A stretch of 58,701 nt of DNA, from positions 1 through 58,701 of the forward strand of contig JAJYLT010000023.1 of NCBI GenBank assembly GCA_021787565.1, in the 5' to 3' direction. The position numbers were made by a program, and so were the translations under genes. Shown here piece after piece: positions 23,025 to 31,218 of the stretch (within the stretch, counting starts at the first letter, position 1; each line of letters opens with the position of its first letter). A model generated the notes under the pieces. That model was not told where the DNA came from. It did no database searches and saw only the letters and a list, made by a program, of their open reading frames with translations. The stretch comes from Acidobacteriota bacterium (GTDB lineage Bacteria; Acidobacteriota; UBA4820; DSQY01).

Positions 23025-24820
23025 TAGTGACCCTCCGGACTCCAGAGCCCTTTCAGCCAGCTCGTGAGGGGCCCCAGCTTGCTGCCCTCCACCAAGCCGG
23101 TCGGCGATCCCTGTTCGTTCTGGGGGGTGAGTTGGTGGCCGACCCCTGGGAGTAGCTCCGCCTTCTGCCCCGCGTGCAGGTAATCCGACAAGACGTCTTT
23201 GTGGAAGGCCATGATGACTTTGTCCTGTTCGGGGTAGGCAAAGAGGCAGGGGAGCTTGAGAGAGGCGGCCAGGCTGTCGGGATCGATCTGGTCCATGGTT
23301 CTGATGGTGGGGAGATAGACCTTGGCTCCCCGGAAGTTGGCCCATTCGGCGCCGGCCTCCTGGAGCTTGCCCTGCATGGCGTCCAAGTCCAAATAGGCCT
23401 GCTGTCGGGTCTGGGGGTCGTTGATGTTCCCGATCTGCTCCTTCCAGAGCCGCAAGAGCGGCTTGGCGGGATACGAGATGGCTACCAACCCCTTCACCGG
23501 CAGCGAAGCCGATGTGACGGCCTGGGCGGAAACCCAGCCACCCAGCCCCAGGGAGAGCACCGCCACCTCATGGCCGCTCGTGGACGGCCTGTCGGCGAGC
23601 CAGCGAACGAGGGCCTGCACGTCCCCCACCCGATCGGCCCACGAAGTCTTCTGGGCATCGCCCCCCGATTCGCCCACACCCCTGGAATCCACCCTGAGCG
23701 TCGCGAATCCTTGCTCGGTGAGATAATAGGCGAGCTGTTTCCACGTTCCGGCGCGGCTGTATGGGTTCGAGGGGTCGTTGCCATCCCGGTCGGCGGGTTC
23801 CAGGTCCTCCACCATGAGAATAGTGGGAAAGGGGCCCGCTCCCGGAGGCACGGTCAGCGTCCCGCCCAGCGTGATCCCGCCGGATGGAATGTGGACGCGG
23901 CTTTCGTTGAAGCCCCCCTGCATCTTGATGGTCTCCTTCACGATCCTCGGTTCTTCGCGGTCGTAGGCCTGGGGTTTGTAGTTCGCGATGACCGCCAGAA
24001 GGCCCTGATCTGGAATCACCACCTGGATCAACTGGCCTGCCTTGTCCACCCAGAAGGAGGAGAGGGTACTGCCCCCGATGTTCACGTCGTAATGCCTGAG
24101 AATCATCATCTTGCCTTTGAAGGGCGTCCGTTCGATACCCATGTAGTCCACGGTGCCGGGCTTGAGCGCCATGCCCTGCGGCATGGCCACCGTCACGGGA
24201 AGGCTGTCTCCCTTCATGGCAAGCGCCTTCTCGGCGAGCGGGATGTACAGGCAGAAGGCATAGGCGTCCAGGATCACCAGGCGCTTCGGAAGGGGCTCGT
24301 CCTTGACGCGGTTGTTGGAGAAGCGGTACTGCTGGAAGTGCAGGGTGTCGCCGATGGGTTCGCACTTGCCCGCATTCACCCCCAGGTCGATGCGGTCCCG
24401 CAGCTCGTCCTGTTGCTCCTGAGCGCTCCGGTTGAAGAGGTCGTAGTTCCGGAAGTCCTGGTCGATGACCTCGGTGGCCGAGTTTTTCGCCTCCATCATG
24501 TCCATGTTGCTGAAGTCGTTATAGGTCAGGCGGTAGGAATAGCCCTTGACCTGTTTCGTCCGGGCATTCAGATCCAGGACCGGGTAAAGGAAGAGATCCA
24601 CGTATCCGCGTTTGGCCTTGGCCACGGGGAGTTTGAAGCGGACCTCCGAACTGACGGTCCACTCGTCTTTCTTGGCGTCGAGCTTCGTCCTGAACTTCTC
24701 GTAGCCCTTGTTCACCCCGTTCAGGTAGAGATCGAATTTTCCCTTGGTCATGGAGGATCCCGCCCACGCGGGCAGCACCCACGCCACGGCCAGGATCAGT
24801 AGGGCCCAGTTGCGACGCAT
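23024..24820 (-). CDS. Exported alpha/beta-hydrolase with N-terminal DUF3108-like domain
   Basis: A 598-residue protein. After a signal peptide (MRRNWALLILAVAWVLPAWA), residues of about 22-320 form a beta-rich domain that looks like the periplasmic DUF3108/YcjX-type barrel (FDLYLNGVNKGYEKFRTKLD). Residues of about 330-595 are an alpha/beta-hydrolase: LRVDSRGVGESGG, the nucleophile elbow VLSLGLGG, Asp in AYPEQDKVI and His in GVGHQLTP. The elbow has Val where most have Gly (GxSxG). AAGGAG lies 8 bases before the ATG at 24820. Its stop overlaps the GTG start of the sulfatase gene, showing an operon. Confidence 0.8.
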   Translation of the reverse strand: MRRNWALLILAVAWVLPAWAGSSMTKGKFDLYLNGVNKGYEKFRTKLDAKKDEWTVSSEVRFKLPVAKAKRGYVDLFLYPVLDLNARTKQVKGYSYRLTYNDFSNMDMMEAKNSATEVIDQDFRNYDLFNRSAQEQQDELRDRIDLGVNAGKCEPIGDTLHFQQYRFSNNRVKDEPLPKRLVILDAYAFCLYIPLAEKALAMKGDSLPVTVAMPQGMALKPGTVDYMGIERTPFKGKMMILRHYDVNIGGSTLSSFWVDKAGQLIQVVIPDQGLLAVIANYKPQAYDREEPRIVKETIKMQGGFNESRVHIPSGGITLGGTLTVPPGAGPFPTILMVEDLEPADRDGNDPSNPYSRAGTWKQLAYYLTEQGFATLRVDSRGVGESGGDAQKTSWADRVGDVQALVRWLADRPSTSGHEVAVLSLGLGGWVSAQAVTSASLPVKGLVAISYPAKPLLRLWKEQIGNINDPQTRQQAYLDLDAMQGKLQEAGAEWANFRGAKVYLPTIRTMDQIDPDSLAASLKLPCLFAYPEQDKVIMAFHKDVLSDYLHAGQKAELLPGVGHQLTPQNEQGSPTGLVEGSKLGPLTSWLKGLWSPEGH

Positions 24821-24944
24821 CGTCTTGCTCCTTCTTGGTTGGCCCGCCCCCGGCCGTCTCATGGATTTTCCACCGGTCCGCCCGGCCCGTCCAGCCGTTC
24901 CAGGGGCACGGGACTTCGCCCCTCGGGCAGAGCCCCTCCTGAAC

Positions 24945-26381
24945 CTACAGGACTTTCCGGCTCCCTGCAACCTGGCCGCTCGGAACACCGGTCCGCGGAC
25001 GGCTCCAGGGGCCCGAAGGATCCAGCAGGCCCAGCAGAATCCGGTCGTTATCGAGGGTCCCCATCAGGCCGGCGCGCCGGGCTCTCTCCTCTGCCGCGGC
25101 CCATTCCGATCTGGCGGCCCCCCCGTCCCCCAGCAGAAGCTGCCCCAACGCTCTGGACGCAGCGGCCCGTATGTCCTGTGAGGCATCGATGAGGGTGGCC
25201 AGGCCCGTGGGCGGGTTGTCGTAGGAATGGGCGGCCTGTGGGAGGGATTCGGGTACCATGAGCAGAAAAGCGTCGCGCCTCGCCTGGTCGCACCGCCCCG
25301 CCAGATACTCCGCAACCGCTCGGATGGCCAGCATCCTTTGGGGAGGAGTCCCGTCTTCCGGTCTCTGAAGGTCCCCGAGCGCCGCCCCGTACCGTCCCTC
25401 CTGCAACCGGAGCAAGGCCTTCGTGGCCTTCATGTCACCCTTTCTGCCGCCCCGGCCATCCGCAAGGAGCTTTTCAGCCTCCCGAACATGCCCGAGCCGG
25501 ACGGCGATGTCCAAGGCCAGCGGGCCCTTCCCGCCTATCAGGCGAAGCGCCAGGGGGGCGCGGCCGTTCACGATGAGGAGCCGCACCAGGGTGGCTCCGT
25601 CGCCCGCGTAGCCGGGACCGATGCTCAGCATTTCCAGCCGGTCGGCGATCTGCGATTGCAGGCAGGCGGCCTGATCACAGGCGGGCATGACGGAGAGGTA
25701 CAAGACCCAGGGCCTGAATTCGGGATGGTCCTTAAGCAGAGCCGCGATCTTGGCTGAGTTCCCGGATTCCACGGCCCGGTAGATCCGCCTGAGGACCGTC
25801 CTGTGCTCGATGACGGGCCGCTCCAGCCAAGCAGCTCCCGCCAACAGGATCACCAGGAGCCCCAGGAGGGGGCTGGCCAGCCGCCGCCAGTGCCACAGGG
25901 GAGAGGGCCCGTTCGCCGCGCATCGCAGCCAGTCCGCGCCGCCGGAATCCACGTAACCCTTCGGCACGAAGAACCAGCGGCCCGCCCCGAGACACCACGC
26001 TCCGCCCGGCGATCCGATCATCCCGCGGACCACCTCCGGCCCGCGCCTGCCCAGCCATCGCCAGCCGCCCTCCACGGCCTGCACCTCGCAGGTGCTCCGT
26101 TTCCAGAGGGCCTGAAGCCAGGCCTCGAGAGCGAGCATCGCCAGCGTGACGAGCCCGAAGTTGGGCAGGATTCCCGCCTTGAAGGCCACCTCCTCCGCGA
26201 AGACGCCGTGAAAGTGCCTGAAGTACTCCACTTCCACGATCCGGCCCCACCCGAACAGGAGCCAGTGGGCGAAGAACAGCCATGCCACGAGCAGCGACCA
26301 CTGCAGCGGTGATATCCACTTCGTCGGGGAGATGCGCACCTTGTAGAGGAAATAGCGGAACCGCCCGTCCGTCTGGCTCAT
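24945..26381 (-). CDS. Membrane protein with C-terminal helical repeats, unknown function
   Basis: A 478-residue protein. Three likely membrane helices are at about 27-45 (WSLLVAWLFFAHWLLFGWG), 70-90 and 170-190. Between them is a Trp/Gly-rich domain of about 80 residues. The rest (about 200-465) is helical, Leu/Ala-rich, in the style of TPR or ankyrin repeats, with two Cys pairs near CDQAACLQ. No family is recognised. The ATG at 26381 has GGGGG upstream; a GTG three codons earlier is possible. The rhomboid-like general layout (helices plus TPR) was considered, but no Ser/His catalytic motif is seen. Confidence 0.65.
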   Translation of the reverse strand: MSQTDGRFRYFLYKVRISPTKWISPLQWSLLVAWLFFAHWLLFGWGRIVEVEYFRHFHGVFAEEVAFKAGILPNFGLVTLAMLALEAWLQALWKRSTCEVQAVEGGWRWLGRRGPEVVRGMIGSPGGAWCLGAGRWFFVPKGYVDSGGADWLRCAANGPSPLWHWRRLASPLLGLLVILLAGAAWLERPVIEHRTVLRRIYRAVESGNSAKIAALLKDHPEFRPWVLYLSVMPACDQAACLQSQIADRLEMLSIGPGYAGDGATLVRLLIVNGRAPLALRLIGGKGPLALDIAVRLGHVREAEKLLADGRGGRKGDMKATKALLRLQEGRYGAALGDLQRPEDGTPPQRMLAIRAVAEYLAGRCDQARRDAFLLMVPESLPQAAHSYDNPPTGLATLIDASQDIRAAASRALGQLLLGDGGAARSEWAAAEERARRAGLMGTLDNDRILLGLLDPSGPWSRPRTGVPSGQVAGSRKVL

Positions 26382-26542
26382 GGCCCCCACTCAGCGAATT
26401 CGGGGCCGCTTCTGGCTGGGCACCCGGTTCCCCACCATACCACACCCCTCCGCGTGGCGGCGGCCGAGCCGGATGGGCTTCGGCGCCAGCCCCCTCAAGG
26501 AGCCGGAAGACCGCACCGCCGCGGGCGGAGAGATACGACCTG

Positions 26543-28111
26543 CTAGGGCCGGAACACCCTCGGGAAGGCCCTTAGAACGGCCGGCAACCCCCTCAGACGC
26601 CGCCCCCAGCCGCTTCCATACAGGAGATCCAGCAGGCCGCGCAGGGCCGCGTAAACCTCCTCGCCGTGCGGATGCCACCAGAGGTCCCGGCGCAGACCGG
26701 GCAGGACATCGTGGACGATCACCTGGGGCTGGGTCATCTCATCGAATCCGATGCGGCCGTGGGTCCTCCCTAAGCTGGACTCCTTGAAGCCGCCCCAGGG
26801 AGTCTCCGGCAGGCCGTGGCTCATGAGGTGGTCGTTGACCGTCACCGCCCCCGCTTCGATGCGTCGGGCCAGCGCCTCGGCACTGCGGCGGCTGCGCGAC
26901 CAGACCGATGCCGTGAGGCCGAGGTTGGAGTCGTTGGCCAGGGAGACCGCCTCATCCACGCTCGCCACCTTCATCACGCCCACCACGGGCCCGAAGGTCT
27001 CCTCCCGCATGACGAGCATGTCGTGGGTCACCTCGGTGAGGACCACGGCCGGCAGGAAGAGGCCCGGCCCTTCCTCGGGTGAGGCTGAGCTCGCGTACAG
27101 GCACGCCCCCTTGGCGAGGGCGTCCTCTACGTGCCGGCGCACCGTCTCCACCTGCCGCTGCGTGGTCATGGCGCCCATGTCCACCGAGAAATCCCCGTCC
27201 TGCCCTACCCGGAGCCCCTCGACGCGTCGCTTCAGGGAGCCCAGGAAGGCGTCGTAGATCCTCTGGTGGACGTAGATGCGCTCCACGCCGCCGCAGGACT
27301 GCCCCGCGTTCTGCATGCCCGCCCAGAGGGCCCCCGCGGCCGCCCTCTCCGCGTCCGCGTCCTCGCACACGAGCATGGCATCGTTGCCGCCCAGCTCCAG
27401 CGAGAGCGGCGTGAGCGTCTGAGAGGCCTTGGCCATGAGGCTCTTGCCCACGGCGGTGGAGCCCGTGAAGAAGAGCTTGTTCACGCCCTCCTCCAGGAAG
27501 GCCTCGCCCGCCAGGCGTCCCGGCATGTTCACGTAGGCGAACAGCCCCTTGGGCAGTCGCGCCGCGGACAGGCACTCCTCCAGCGCCCGGCCGACCATCT
27601 GGGTCTCGGTGGCGGTCTTGAGCACCACGGCGTTCCCCGCGAGCAGGGCCATGACGACTTCGGAAAAGGGGATGGCGAACGGGTAGTTCCAGGGCGAGAT
27701 GATCCCGATGACGCCGTAGGGAACCCGGACCACGTGGCTCCGCTTGTTGGCCAGGAGCCACGTGGCGGGACGCAGACCTCGGGCGGCGAGGAAGCCCGCG
27801 GCCTTTCTCGCGTAGTAGGTGAGAGCGATGGCCGCGGGCAGGACCTCCGTGGCCAGGGCGTCCACCCTCGTCTTGCCGTTGTCACGGGAAATCGTGGCGG
27901 CGAGCTCGTCGGCCCGGCCGACGATGAACTCCCTGACCGGCAACAGGGCCCTGGCCCGGGTCCGGGGCGAGAGGGCCGCCCAGGCGGGCTGGACGGCCCT
28001 CGCTTCCGCGATGAACCGGCGCAAGTCCTCGCGGGTGTGGACCCGCGAGGTACCGATCACCTCTCCCGTGGCGGGATTCACGCACCGGGTCGCTTCCTGT
28101 TCGGCGTTCAT
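26543..28111 (-). CDS. NAD(P)-dependent aldehyde dehydrogenase
   Basis: A 522-residue enzyme of the aldehyde dehydrogenase superfamily, oxidising an aldehyde to an acid. The Rossmann region has GIISPWNYPFAIPFSEV and FFTGSTAVGKSL, the catalytic Glu is in LELGGNDAML, and the catalytic Cys is in NAGQSCGGVERIY. The C-terminal extension (about 470-522) is longer than usual, with YGSGWGRRLRGLPAVLRAFPRV, as in succinate-semialdehyde-like or benzaldehyde-type members. The start at 28111 has GGGAGGAGG upstream. It follows the UPF0173 gene by 27 bases. Confidence 0.92.
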   Translation of the reverse strand: MNAEQEATRCVNPATGEVIGTSRVHTREDLRRFIAEARAVQPAWAALSPRTRARALLPVREFIVGRADELAATISRDNGKTRVDALATEVLPAAIALTYYARKAAGFLAARGLRPATWLLANKRSHVVRVPYGVIGIISPWNYPFAIPFSEVVMALLAGNAVVLKTATETQMVGRALEECLSAARLPKGLFAYVNMPGRLAGEAFLEEGVNKLFFTGSTAVGKSLMAKASQTLTPLSLELGGNDAMLVCEDADAERAAAGALWAGMQNAGQSCGGVERIYVHQRIYDAFLGSLKRRVEGLRVGQDGDFSVDMGAMTTQRQVETVRRHVEDALAKGACLYASSASPEEGPGLFLPAVVLTEVTHDMLVMREETFGPVVGVMKVASVDEAVSLANDSNLGLTASVWSRSRRSAEALARRIEAGAVTVNDHLMSHGLPETPWGGFKESSLGRTHGRIGFDEMTQPQVIVHDVLPGLRRDLWWHPHGEEVYAALRGLLDLLYGSGWGRRLRGLPAVLRAFPRVFRP

Positions 28112-28138
28112 CGGCCTCCTCCCAGCGTTCCTCACCTC

Positions 28139-28816
28139 TCACACGGCGACCGTCTGCCCGAACTCCACGACCCTGCCCTTGATGCCCCGGGCCTGGCAGC
28201 GCTTGACGAACTCGTGCGGGTCCGCCGGGATCACGGGGAAGGTGTCGTAGTGGATGGGCATGACCTCCTTGGCCTGGCAGAGGGCGGCGGCTTCCACCGC
28301 GTCATCCAACCCCATGGTGAAATTGTCGCCGATGGGCAGCAGGGCCAGGTCGATGGGATTGAGCCGTCCATAGAGCGCCATGTCGGAGTGGATCCCCGTG
28401 TCGCCGGCGAAGTAGACGCACTTGCCGCCCATCCAGATGAGCAGGCCCGCGGGCGTTCCGCCGTAGCTCCCGTCGGGCAGCGAGGAGCCGTGCCAGGCGG
28501 GCGTCAGCTTGACCCGCCCCCAGGGGAAGGTGTGGGAGCCCCCGATGTGCATGCCGTGGGCCTCCACTCCCTGCGCCGAGAACCAGTTGGCGATCTCGAA
28601 GTTGGAGACCACCCCGCAGCGGTTGTTCTTGGCGATCTGCACCGCGTCCCCCACGTGGTCGCCGTGGCCGTGGCTGACGAGGATGGCGTCCACGCGGATG
28701 TCGGCGGGCTTGACCTTGGCGTGGACGTTTCCGGTGAGGAAGGGGTCCACGATGACTCGCTTGCCCTCCGCCTCCAGTTCGAAACAGGAATGGCCGTGAT
28801 AGGTCAGCTTCAGCAT
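28139..28816 (-). CDS. UPF0173 family metal-dependent hydrolase (metallo-beta-lactamase fold)
   Basis: A 225-residue cytosolic protein, normal length. It starts MLKLTYHGHSCFELE, has the metal motif SHGHGDHVGD (about 49-58), HTFPWGRVKLTPAWHG, and FAGDTGIHSDM (about 136-146), and ends with IHYDTFPVI. These are the conserved metal ligands of the YtkL/UPF0173 branch. Substrate unknown. AGGAGGT lies 5 bases before the ATG. Probably co-transcribed with the aldehyde dehydrogenase. Confidence 0.92.
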   Translation of the reverse strand: MLKLTYHGHSCFELEAEGKRVIVDPFLTGNVHAKVKPADIRVDAILVSHGHGDHVGDAVQIAKNNRCGVVSNFEIANWFSAQGVEAHGMHIGGSHTFPWGRVKLTPAWHGSSLPDGSYGGTPAGLLIWMGGKCVYFAGDTGIHSDMALYGRLNPIDLALLPIGDNFTMGLDDAVEAAALCQAKEVMPIHYDTFPVIPADPHEFVKRCQARGIKGRVVEFGQTVAV

Positions 28817-28849
28817 GGGAACCTCCTAGGACTGTGGCTCGTGCTTGGA

Positions 28850-28893
28850 AAGCCCGCTCGGAAATGGTGGAGAGTGGAGAGTGGAGGGTGGGG
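28850..28893. repeat. GGAGAGT tandem tract
   Basis: Imperfect heptamers of GGTGGAGAGTGGAGAG type between the UPF0173 gene and the lipoate ligase gene. No other feature is seen in this 190-base gap. Confidence 0.55.
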
Positions 28894-29007
28894 AGTGAGA
28901 ACCGTGCCCGTGCGGAATTTCCAGTTCGCGCGTTTCGCCCCCCGTTCTCCGCTCCAACCTAGCCCGCATCGAGAACGTAGATTCCCATCGAGGGTTGGCA
29001 AGGACCA

Positions 29008-29844
29008 TCACGCCTCCGCGGTCCGCCCGGCGCCCCCCGGGCCCTCCTGGGTCCAAAGGGCCGACCCGTATCGCCGAGCCTTCAAAATTTCCGCCCGTGC
29101 CCGCTCGGCGTCCGTGAGGGGCCTCTCGTCCCACTCGGCCTTCAGGGAGCGTTCAAACCCGTTTCGCAACGCCTCTCGTACGGCCCGGGCGGACAAACCG
29201 GGAAGGAGGTCCGCCACTCCCGCGAAGGCGGCCTTGTAGCGCTCCGCCTCTTCCCTGCCCTGCCCCGTGGCGCGGCGCAGCTCCTCGTAGTCGACGTGAA
29301 GAGGGACGGCGCCGTGTTGAAGAAAGGACTTGCGGCCCCGGCGCTGGGCGCTGCCCACGACCTTTCTGCCCTGGGCCAGGAGCTCTTTCTCCGAGGGGAC
29401 GAGAAAGCAGGGAGCGCCCCCCCTGGGGGGAATGGGCAGGGTCCGCCGGGTCAGGACCACCGGCAGGCCGAGCCATTCCAGGGAGGCGGCCAGGGCCTCC
29501 GCGATGAGGCCGTAGGTGCCCTCCAGGGAGCAGCCCGCGAAGGGCGGGAGGTCCTGGCGCGCGATGACGGCGTAGGTGATCTCCTGGGCGTGCAGGACGG
29601 CCTTGCCGCCCGTGGGCCTGCGGACCACGTCGTAACCGGCCGTCCGGCAGTAGAGCGGATCGCAGGCCTCCCGGTACTCCTGGTGGAAGCCGATGGAGAG
29701 GCAGTGGGGCAGCCAGCCGTAGAGCCTGAGCGTGGGGGCCTGCTCTCCCCCTTCCTCCGCCTCCTGGAAGAGGAGATCGTCCACGGCCATGTTCCAGGCG
29801 CCCTCCCGCGGTTCCTCCTCATCCATGAATCGCCATGTCGTCAC
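29008..29844 (-). CDS. Lipoate-protein ligase A / octanoyltransferase family (BPL/LplA fold)
   Basis: A 278-residue cytosolic enzyme that attaches lipoate or octanoate to carrier domains. Conserved signatures are VVRRPTGGKAVLHAQEITYAV (here about 73-93), GGAPCFLVPSEKELLAQGRKVVGSAQRR and QHGAVPL. The Cys in APCF matches the position of the active Cys in LipM-type octanoyltransferases. The GTG start overlaps the stop of the gene upstream (GTGA). Which of ligase or transferase cannot be settled from sequence. Confidence 0.9.
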   Translation of the reverse strand: MTTWRFMDEEEPREGAWNMAVDDLLFQEAEEGGEQAPTLRLYGWLPHCLSIGFHQEYREACDPLYCRTAGYDVVRRPTGGKAVLHAQEITYAVIARQDLPPFAGCSLEGTYGLIAEALAASLEWLGLPVVLTRRTLPIPPRGGAPCFLVPSEKELLAQGRKVVGSAQRRGRKSFLQHGAVPLHVDYEELRRATGQGREEAERYKAAFAGVADLLPGLSARAVREALRNGFERSLKAEWDERPLTDAERARAEILKARRYGSALWTQEGPGGAGRTAEA

Positions 29845-30818
29845 GCTTTCCTCCCGAGTTGGTCGAGGAAACGCAGAAGCCCCTTCTCTTCAGGGGGCGA
29901 AAGGAGCTCTCCCCCGCGGTTTTCCACGGTGTGGACGGGCAGGCCGAGATTGGCCTTGAAGAAACCCTCGTCGCGCAGGCAGTCGGAGAGGTACTCCACC
30001 CCAAGGATGACCCCGTGGAGCCTCCGCGTGGCCGCTTCGCGCTGGGTCCGCTCCAGCCTCCGTTTCAGCCCGTAAGGCAGGGAACATTGATGGTAGAGCA
30101 CGCTCAGGTCGGTGGAGGCGGACATGGGATTGTTCTCGACACCCCATTCGTCGTAGATGACGACGGCCTTGGCCTGCTCCAGTAGCCCGTAGAAGCCGCC
30201 GCGATAGGGGGTGAGGCCGAGAATGCCCAGGCGGATCCAGCGCTCCCGGTTCAGGTCTCGGTAGTCCAGGATGCCCCGCTCGATCTCCCTGCGGAGACCC
30301 TCCAGATCTCCGCGGGGGTCCATGCTCCTCGCCAGCATGGCGCTGTAGTCTCTTGAGGAGAAGGCGCCGGTCCGCTGTTGGAGCCCGTCGAAGCGGCGCA
30401 GGACGGTGCGGACCTGCTGCCAGGTCTCCATCACCGTCTCGAGCACTCCTTGGTCCACATCCAGGCGCTTGCAGAGCTTGTCGAGTTCTTCCCTGAGCCG
30501 CTGCTGGTTGCGCAGCAAGGGAAAGCTGAATGGAACCAGCCGGATCTCCTGTTCCTCCAGGAGATGGAGGACGTTGACGACCTCGCGGGGCACGCCCGTC
30601 TCGGGATAGAAAACGGCTTCGATACCCCGCTCGCAGACCAGCCCGTACAGGCCCATGGCCCACGGAGAGTAGTTCTCCGGGAATCCGGCCAGGTGGGCCG
30701 TGTCCATCCACGACACGCGGTCCTGCTCCAGGAAGAAGGCGCTCCACAGGTTGACCACCTCGTGGTGCGAGGCCACGAATGGCTCCATGGGTACGGGAGG
30801 GATCACCCCGATCTTCAT
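29841..30818 (-). CDS. 2-hydroxyacyl-CoA dehydratase D-component-like protein
   Basis: A 325-residue protein. The N-terminus MKIGVIPPVPMEPFVASHHEVV and the region RLGILGLTPYRGGFYGLLEQAKAVVIYDEW (split in two about residue 215) match the HgdB/FldC-type fold. The C-terminal CSLPYGLKRRLERTQ, RLHGVILGVEYLSDC, LGLPVHTVE and a final helical FLDQLGRKA follow the same family order. The first [4Fe-4S] Cys seen in dehydratases is not apparent; two later Cys are kept. The ATG at 30818 is chosen; the frame continues upstream but is low-complexity. An activator (ATPase) gene is not nearby, so a dehydratase role is not assured. Confidence 0.6.
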   Translation of the reverse strand: MKIGVIPPVPMEPFVASHHEVVNLWSAFFLEQDRVSWMDTAHLAGFPENYSPWAMGLYGLVCERGIEAVFYPETGVPREVVNVLHLLEEQEIRLVPFSFPLLRNQQRLREELDKLCKRLDVDQGVLETVMETWQQVRTVLRRFDGLQQRTGAFSSRDYSAMLARSMDPRGDLEGLRREIERGILDYRDLNRERWIRLGILGLTPYRGGFYGLLEQAKAVVIYDEWGVENNPMSASTDLSVLYHQCSLPYGLKRRLERTQREAATRRLHGVILGVEYLSDCLRDEGFFKANLGLPVHTVENRGGELLSPPEEKGLLRFLDQLGRKA

Positions 30819-31033
30819 GCCCGGATTCCGCGATGGAACCGCGGGCGCCTCGTTGCTCGCCACGAAGAGCCCTTCACCACCATTCGCATTCTCCACCGAG
30901 GGACTGGGGTCATGGGCTGCGCTTCCTCCACCGGGAGTGCGTCCCGCGAACACGGGCACCCTCTTGCTCCGGCCCCTCGGATACCCTCGACTCCCGTCGC
31001 TCCATTTAATTGTAGCAGGGCCTCCCCTGCCTG
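30819..31033. other. Non-coding gap
   Basis: Nothing clear is seen here other than the in-frame extension of the downstream gene, which lacks a ribosome site and has no family match. It may hold the promoter of the 2-hydroxyacyl-CoA dehydratase-like gene. Confidence 0.4.
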
Positions 31034-31174
31034 TCACAGCTCGGCGCGCCCCATCCCAGGGAGGTCAGGAGCTTGGTCGCCCCACGGGCACGATCGGGAG
31101 GGGGGGGCTCGCCGGAGGCCAATCCCAGCCAGGACAAGAAGGGCCGCCACGACGGCCCATAGGCGCCTGTTCAT
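31034..31174 (-). CDS. Small one-helix membrane peptide (doubtful)
   Basis: A 46-residue frame, MNRRLWAVVAALLVLAGIGL then a hydrophilic Pro-rich tail. It has one membrane helix and GGGAGGT shortly before the ATG. It lies 44 bases after the radical SAM gene in the same direction. No family recognised; it may be a real small protein or chance. Confidence 0.35.
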   Translation of the reverse strand: MNRRLWAVVAALLVLAGIGLRRAPPSRSCPWGDQAPDLPGMGRAEL

Positions 31175-31218
31175 GACCTCCCCCTCTCCGCTCCAAGCCG
31201 CGGCTGCGGCCTTTGAGA

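Noticed and set aside
20694-23027. Long open plus-strand frame of 777 codons opposite the sulfatase and kinase genes
   Set aside because: Antisense to well-supported genes with clear motifs; product is a Gly/Arg/Val-rich mirror translation typical of high-G+C sequence.
30819-31037. N-terminal extension of the 2-hydroxyacyl-CoA dehydratase-like protein
   Set aside because: The 73 extra codons are low-complexity with no ribosome site; the family-like sequence starts at 30818.
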